The notes below the pieces were generated by a model. It was given only the letters and a program-made list of their open reading frames with translations, did no database searches and was not told the DNA's origin. 64,000 bases of DNA. Origin: Nonomuraea deserti. Lineage in GTDB: Bacteria; Actinomycetota; Actinomycetes; Streptosporangiales; Streptosporangiaceae. A program made the translations under genes and the position numbers. Positions 60,172 to 64,000 of this stretch are shown piece by piece. The DNA lies in assembly GCF_004348685.1 (NCBI RefSeq), contig NZ_SMKO01000009.1:55024-119023 (forward strand). Direction: 5' to 3'. How positions within the stretch are numbered: the first letter of the stretch is position 1; the number at the start of each line of letters is the position of its first letter.

Positions 60172-60531
60172 TCACGCTTGGATGCCGGTCTGGGACTGGG
60201 TTCGCGGGTCGGCCGGCATGTCCGCGGCCAGCCCGGCGGCGCTCGCGTCGCCGTCCACGTAGCCGTTGGCCGTGCTGTACGCCCTGTCGTGGATGTCGGC
60301 CACCTGGTCGCGCTTGTCCATCAGATACTTCAGCGCGGCCGCCTTGACCTCGTCCAGCGCCTGCCCGAGCGACCCGCCGAGCAGCCCGAAGGCGCCGTAC
60401 GCGCCGGACGTGAGCTCGACCTGACCGATGGCCCTGCTCATGGCCTCCAGTTCCCCCATGGGCGCCGCGGCCATGTTCCGGCCCATCTCGCGGATCGACT
60501 CCGCCTGTGCTCTGACCGAATCCCGGTTCAT
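60172..60531 (-). CDS. EspC/WXG100-like small protein
   Basis: The 119-residue protein starts at ATG 60531, with its upstream neighbour ending four bases before. It is helical (NRDSVRAQAESIREMGRNMAA, AMSRAIGQVELTSGAYGAFG, VADIHDRAYSTANGYVD). The GAYGAFG segment could be the turn of a helical hairpin. Part of the type VII gene run; function unproved. Confidence 0.6.
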   Translation of the reverse strand: MNRDSVRAQAESIREMGRNMAAAPMGELEAMSRAIGQVELTSGAYGAFGLLGGSLGQALDEVKAAALKYLMDKRDQVADIHDRAYSTANGYVDGDASAAGLAADMPADPRTQSQTGIQA

Positions 60532-60535
60532 GAGC

Positions 60536-61786
60536 TCACCCCACCACCGGAGGGCCGCAGTCGATCTCGGGCCGGAAGAAGTCACCGTCGCTCTTCGGCG
60601 TGAGCGAGCGCCGACCCGAGCGCGCGTCCTGCGGGACCGCTCCGCCCATGGGCAGGAACGGCACGCCGCCGGTCGCCGTCGTGCCCGGCTCCCGCGCGCC
60701 CACGGGCGTCACGGTCGGGGACGGGGAGGCGCCCACGACGGGCACGGCGCCCGGCCGCACGGAGGGGCCGGTCTCGGCCGCGACGCTCCTGGTCCGGCCC
60801 GGCTCACTGGCGGCGGACGGATCGTGACCCGTGGACGGGTACGGCCCGCCGTCGCGCCTGAGCGAGGGCACGGGGGTCGTGGCGGGCGGGCCGGTCACGG
60901 GAACCCCGGCCGGGGGCGTACCTGGCGCGGGCGGGCGCGCTGCCGCGGGGGCGAGCCCGGTCAGCCCGGTCAGCCCGGTCATCGTCGAGGGGGCAACGGG
61001 CTGCGGCGTGCCCGCGGTCCCCGTCGGCGGCCCGCCCGCGGTGCCCGCAGGAGGCCCGCCGCCCGTGTTGCCCGGCCCCGGCCCGCCGGCGAGGGCTCCC
61101 GGCGGCGAACCGGCGGGCGCGGTCGAAGAGCCCGGCGTCGCGGCCAGGTCGGCGGCGGCCGGAGCCGTGCCGTCGTACGGAGGGGTCCCGTGGCCGCTGC
61201 CCAGCGGCGTCGCGATCTGCTCGGGCGGCGGCATGTACGGCGCGGGCGACGCCAGCTCCGCGTCCCAGGGCAGCCGGTCCGGCATGGCCTCGTACGCCTC
61301 GTGGTAGACGCCGTTCAATTCCGTCATGAACTTCCGCGCGTCGGCGTTGGGATCGTTGGCCGGCATCGACTGCCCCGCTCCCATACCGCTGGCCTCCACC
61401 CAGTACATGCGCTGCTCCGTGGCCTGGTCGAAACGCTCCTTCGCCGAGGCCAGCTCGCGGCTGACCATCTCGAGCGAGGGCGGCACGGCGTCCACGCCGT
61501 CCCGCAGCGCCTGAAGGTAGGTCTGAAGGCGCTTCATGCGCGTGAGCATGGCCCCGGCCGACTCCCCGCCCCAGGCGCCGTCGCCCACCAGGCGGGCCGC
61601 GCTGTCGCCCAGGGTCGTGATAGTGGTGGTCAGCAGCTCGGACGCCGACCTGTAGGCGTCCGCGACGGGCCCGAACTCCTCCGGCCTGGTCCCCATGACC
61701 ATCCGCCGGATCTCCTCGCGCCCGCCGTACCCGTCGGGGTTCCCGCCCTGGAGGCTGCCGCTCTTGATCGGCTTCGGTTCCGGCAA
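60536..61786 (-). CDS. WXG100/PPE-like N-terminal domain protein with Pro/Gly/Thr-rich tail
   Basis: The 416-residue protein starts at TTG 61786 with GAGGAA six bases upstream. Residues about 35-150 form a helical hairpin with GDGAWGGESAGAMLTRMKRL at the turn. From about 190 the sequence is Pro/Gly/Ala/Thr-rich with PAGTAGGPPTGTAGTP and repeated GLTGLTGL (9-bp DNA repeats near 60957-60981). The last 40 residues are again ordered (FFRPEIDCGPPVVG). This is the layout of PPE-like secreted proteins. Confidence 0.65.
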   Translation of the reverse strand: MPEPKPIKSGSLQGGNPDGYGGREEIRRMVMGTRPEEFGPVADAYRSASELLTTTITTLGDSAARLVGDGAWGGESAGAMLTRMKRLQTYLQALRDGVDAVPPSLEMVSRELASAKERFDQATEQRMYWVEASGMGAGQSMPANDPNADARKFMTELNGVYHEAYEAMPDRLPWDAELASPAPYMPPPEQIATPLGSGHGTPPYDGTAPAAADLAATPGSSTAPAGSPPGALAGGPGPGNTGGGPPAGTAGGPPTGTAGTPQPVAPSTMTGLTGLTGLAPAAARPPAPGTPPAGVPVTGPPATTPVPSLRRDGGPYPSTGHDPSAASEPGRTRSVAAETGPSVRPGAVPVVGASPSPTVTPVGAREPGTTATGGVPFLPMGGAVPQDARSGRRSLTPKSDGDFFRPEIDCGPPVVG

Positions 61787-61796
61787 CGCGTTTCCT

Positions 61797-62132
61797 CTAT
61801 CCCTTACGTGGCGACGCGCCGGCTCGCTGGTCGGCGTCCAGCACGGTGCCGGCGGTCGCCGCCAGGTCGTCGACGATTCTCTGGACCTGCTCCATGACGA
61901 AGCCGAGCGTGTCACAGATGGACAGCCTGGCCCGGAGCACCGTTCCGACGTACCCCTGGGCGATGTCCCAGGTGCCCGGGGCGGCCGGAGGGAGGTCGGG
62001 CATCTGGAACCTGGCTGCCTCCAGCCGGGGCAGCAGTTCCCTGTTCAGCTTGCCTGCCACGTCGAGGAGCGCCTCCGGCCGGCACCTCACGGTGTCGCCC
62101 GCGGTGGCCGGGTCGATGAGCGGCTCGTCCAC
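61797..62132 (-). CDS. Small helical type VII locus protein, 111 aa
   Basis: The protein starts at GTG 62132, six bases after the WXG100 stop. It is helical with GTWDIAQGYVG at the position of a WXG-like turn, and VMEQVQRIVDDLAATAGTVL as second helix. EspC/WXG100-like substrate or partner; family not assigned. Confidence 0.6.
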   Translation of the reverse strand: MDEPLIDPATAGDTVRCRPEALLDVAGKLNRELLPRLEAARFQMPDLPPAAPGTWDIAQGYVGTVLRARLSICDTLGFVMEQVQRIVDDLAATAGTVLDADQRAGASPRKG

Positions 62133-62138
62133 CGCGGC

Positions 62139-62438
62139 TCAGGTGCCCCAGCGGCGCACGTTGGTGTGCTCGGCGTCCCGCATGATCTGCGTCGCGTCGT
62201 GCAGCGCCGGGCCGAAACGCTGCATGGTGTCGCCCATGGCCACCACCGCGTTGTTCCACTCGTTCTTGGCCGCCAGGTAGACGTCCTTGGCGGCGCCGTC
62301 CCAGGTCTCCAGGATTTTCAGGTCGCTCTCCAGGTCGGCCAGCTCGCCTGTCAGGTTCGCGTAGGCCCGGCCGAGCTCCGTGGCGATCTCATCCATCTCG
62401 TCGAAGTTCGCGAGGATGATCTCTCCGCCACCGTTCAT
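62139..62438 (-). CDS. WXG100-family secreted protein (EsxB-like)
   Basis: The 99-residue protein starts at ATG 62438 and shows the WXG100 hairpin with WDG in place of WXG (LETWDGAAKDVYLAAKNEWN), and a C-terminal helix ending in RDAEHTNVRRWGT. WXG100 proteins are secreted as head-to-tail heterodimers and bind the third ATPase domain of EccC. It forms a pair with the next WXG100 gene, 16 bp apart. Confidence 0.82.
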   Translation of the reverse strand: MNGGGEIILANFDEMDEIATELGRAYANLTGELADLESDLKILETWDGAAKDVYLAAKNEWNNAVVAMGDTMQRFGPALHDATQIMRDAEHTNVRRWGT

Positions 62439-62454
62439 GGTGAATCTCCGTTCG

Positions 62455-62778
62455 TCAGACTTGGCCGGCGCTCAGCGCGGCCTTGAGCCGTGCGGCGACG
62501 TCGCTCGCGTTGGTGTTCGCCTCGTCGTACTGGATGCCCGAGCCCTTCAGGTTCTCCGCGATCGTGTGCAGCGCGTCGATGACCCTCTTGAACTGCGGGT
62601 TCCACTCGTTCAGCACCTGCGCGTAGACGGTGGCTGACTGGCCCTGCCACGCGGCGCCGAGCGTCGCCGGGATCTGGGTGAGGCGGTTGTGGATCTGCGT
62701 GATGTTCTGGTGGGCGATCAGCGCGCGCTCTGCGGCGCTGTGCTGGCTGCCCGCCTCATAACGTGTGGGCTGTGGCAC
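62455..62778 (-). CDS. WXG100-family secreted protein (EsxA-like)
   Basis: The 107-residue protein starts at GTG 62778 after GAGAGGTGCAC; GTG 62784 is in frame. It has a canonical WXG motif in ATLGAAWQGQSATVYAQVLN, flanked by two helices. Together with the neighbour it is the main Esx-type dimer of the system. Confidence 0.85.
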   Translation of the reverse strand: MPQPTRYEAGSQHSAAERALIAHQNITQIHNRLTQIPATLGAAWQGQSATVYAQVLNEWNPQFKRVIDALHTIAENLKGSGIQYDEANTNASDVAARLKAALSAGQV

Positions 62779-62887
62779 GTGCACCTCTCGGTCTCGTGGC
62801 CCGGAATTCGACCGGGTTCCCGTACTTTCCGATCAACGTAAGTGGGCCGGAACGAGGCGGGCCACCCTTTCAACTTTCCTGTAAGTG

Positions 62888-64000
62888 TCACTGTGTCGCC
62901 CGTGGGGTCCCCCGCACGTTCCCCGCACGCCAGCCCCTGCGACGGGCCCTGGGCAGCATCAACGCCACGAAGACCACCAGCGCGGTGGCGCCGACCGCGC
63001 CCGCGGCGATGACGACGGCGATGGCCTGCTTCCGCGCGTCCGGCACCGGCGCCCTGGCCAGCACGATCGGCGGGGCGGCGGCCTTCTCCTCGGTGGCGGG
63101 GATCACCGAGGTGACCGCGAGCAGCGGGTTGACGAGGCCGGCTCCGGTGCCCGCCATGCCCCCGCCCTCGGCGGTGCGCTCCAGCCTGCGCTTGATCTGC
63201 CAGTGGTCGAGCTCCGGGTGCCTGGCTCTGACCAGCGCGACCACGCCGGACACGAAGGGGGCGGCGAAGCTGGTGCCGTCCAGTCCCGTACGGTAGCCGC
63301 CGCCGGTCCAGGCGCTGGTGATCCCGGCTCCCGGGGCGGTGACCGAGATGCGGGTGACGCCGTTGGAGAACTCGGACTTCGCGCCGTCGGGCGAGGCCGA
63401 GCCGACCGCGATCACGCCGGGATACTCCGCCGGGTACGCGGCCGCGACCGCGCCGTCGTCCTGCTTGACGTTGCCCGCCGCCGCCACGATCACCGCGTCC
63501 TTGTCGTGCGCGTACGTCACGGCCGACTTCAGGGCCGGATGGTCCTGGGCCTGCACGGACACGTTGATCACGTCCGCGCCGAGGTCGGCGGCCCGCCTGA
63601 TGCCCCTGGCCAGCCGCGACACGTCGCCGGAGCGCCCCTCGGTCTGTTTGATCGACAGGATCCTGGCGTCCGGCGCGACCCCCATCACGGGCACGCCGCG
63701 CGAGGTGAGGTCGCGTCCGGCGATGATCCCGGCGACGGCGGTGCCGTGGCCGACGCAGTCACGCTTGTCGGTGCCGGTGAGGTCCTCCTGCCGGACGACC
63801 ACGCCGGACAACTGCGGGTGCGTGGCGTCCACGCCGCTGTCGACCACGGCCACCGTCACGCCTTCGCCCCTGGTCAGCCGCCACACCCGCTCGAACCGCA
63901 GCCGCTGCTGGGGCCACGGCTCGCCGGTGACCTCCGCCACCCCGGGCTCGGGCTCGCAGCGTACGGCGTGCGTGGTCGCGGGGGTGGGGACGGGTGAGGG
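62888..64000 (-). CDS. mycP: Mycosin (type VII-associated subtilisin-like protease MycP), start beyond window
   Basis: The frame is open to the window edge, so the signal peptide lies outside. Visible are the mature N-terminus (EPWPQQRLRFERVWRLTRG), the catalytic Asp in VAVVDSGVDATHPQL, His in DCVGHGTAVAGIIAG, the oxyanion Asn in VAAAGNVKQD and the Ser in LDGTSFAAPFVSGVVAL. A C-terminal membrane helix (AIAVVIAAGAVGATALVVFV) and a short basic tail anchor it. Mycosins are needed for stability of the ESX complex. It heads the minus-strand operon with the Esx pair. Confidence 0.92.
   Translation of the reverse strand, partial: PSPVPTPATTHAVRCEPEPGVAEVTGEPWPQQRLRFERVWRLTRGEGVTVAVVDSGVDATHPQLSGVVVRQEDLTGTDKRDCVGHGTAVAGIIAGRDLTSRGVPVMGVAPDARILSIKQTEGRSGDVSRLARGIRRAADLGADVINVSVQAQDHPALKSAVTYAHDKDAVIVAAAGNVKQDDGAVAAAYPAEYPGVIAVGSASPDGAKSEFSNGVTRISVTAPGAGITSAWTGGGYRTGLDGTSFAAPFVSGVVALVRARHPELDHWQIKRRLERTAEGGGMAGTGAGLVNPLLAVTSVIPATEEKAAAPPIVLARAPVPDARKQAIAVVIAAGAVGATALVVFVALMLPRARRRGWRAGNVRGTPRATQ

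Noticed and set aside
60950..60985. Short 9-bp direct repeats that could suggest a repeat array
   Set aside because: They are in frame and encode the GLT repeats of a Pro/Gly/Thr-rich tail; there are no spacers as in a CRISPR.
1..64000. Insertion sequences, integrases or phage genes marking the Rhs island or the scar at 2.86 kb
   Set aside because: No transposase or integrase motifs and no terminal inverted repeats with target duplications were found.

Overview
The window is about 64 kb of very GC-rich DNA (roughly 70 percent or more by eye). The gene content points to a filamentous, sporulating actinomycete: a type VII (ESX-like) secretion locus, NarL-type two-component systems, an iron-box-controlled ABC pair, an AA10 lytic polysaccharide monooxygenase behind a CebR/CelR-type box, a GH71 alpha-1,3-glucanase, an Rhs toxin, a spore-associated-protein-A-like secreted protein, many ATGA/GTGA start-stop overlaps and many apparently leaderless starts. 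Streptosporangiales-like organisms (Nonomuraea and relatives) fit, but nothing here fixes the genus. No rRNA, tRNA, CRISPR array or insertion sequence was found.

Layout. 1-10.8 kb: the end of a GH28 polygalacturonase-like gene; a membrane protein; a scar where a truncated ArsB/NhaD permease abuts the last codons of a lost histidine kinase whose response regulator survives; an FAD oxidoreductase divergent from an HxlR regulator; an RpiR regulator divergent from an MFS-GAF-amidohydrolase operon; an alpha/beta hydrolase. 10.8-17.3 kb: a secreted GH71 enzyme divergent from an iron-box-linked heterodimeric ABC transporter (IrtAB/YbtPQ-like) and a TetR regulator. 17.4-23.0 kb: a toxin island with a two-domain YbaB-like protein, a WXG100-like protein, a CpnT-N-like delivery protein, a 1209-residue Rhs protein with a variable C-terminus, and an overlapping immunity candidate.

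23.0-38.5 kb: a catabolic block. GntR, a CaiB-type CoA transferase and a semialdehyde-type ALDH are divergent from a glutaryl-CoA-dehydrogenase-like gene, with a palindrome between them. Next is a nine-gene minus-strand run: copper amine oxidase, five-gene peptide-type ABC importer, P1/DmpA hydrolase, PaiB-like protein and C45 N-terminal-nucleophile hydrolase. A divergent LacI gene lies beyond an 18-bp perfect palindrome. The genes can be read as uptake of amide-linked amines, hydrolysis, amine oxidation, and funnelling through glutarate and glutaryl-CoA; that pathway is inference.

38.5-49.3 kb: the LPMO, a Uma2 nuclease, a kinase / kinase-like / response-regulator trio, a degenerate PP2C-like protein with exact 45-bp repeats, a SapA-like protein, an EEP-family hydrolase, a DUF397-like protein, an AraC regulator and a winged-helix regulator. 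49.3-64 kb: the type VII locus, with a WXG100-transglycosylase fusion, EccB, EccD, a three-ATPase EccC, a YbaB protein, six small or Pro-rich WXG100-like proteins and the start-truncated mycosin at the window edge. EccA and EccE are not in the window. YbaB-like genes occur in both the Rhs island and the secretion locus, which suggests the two are linked.
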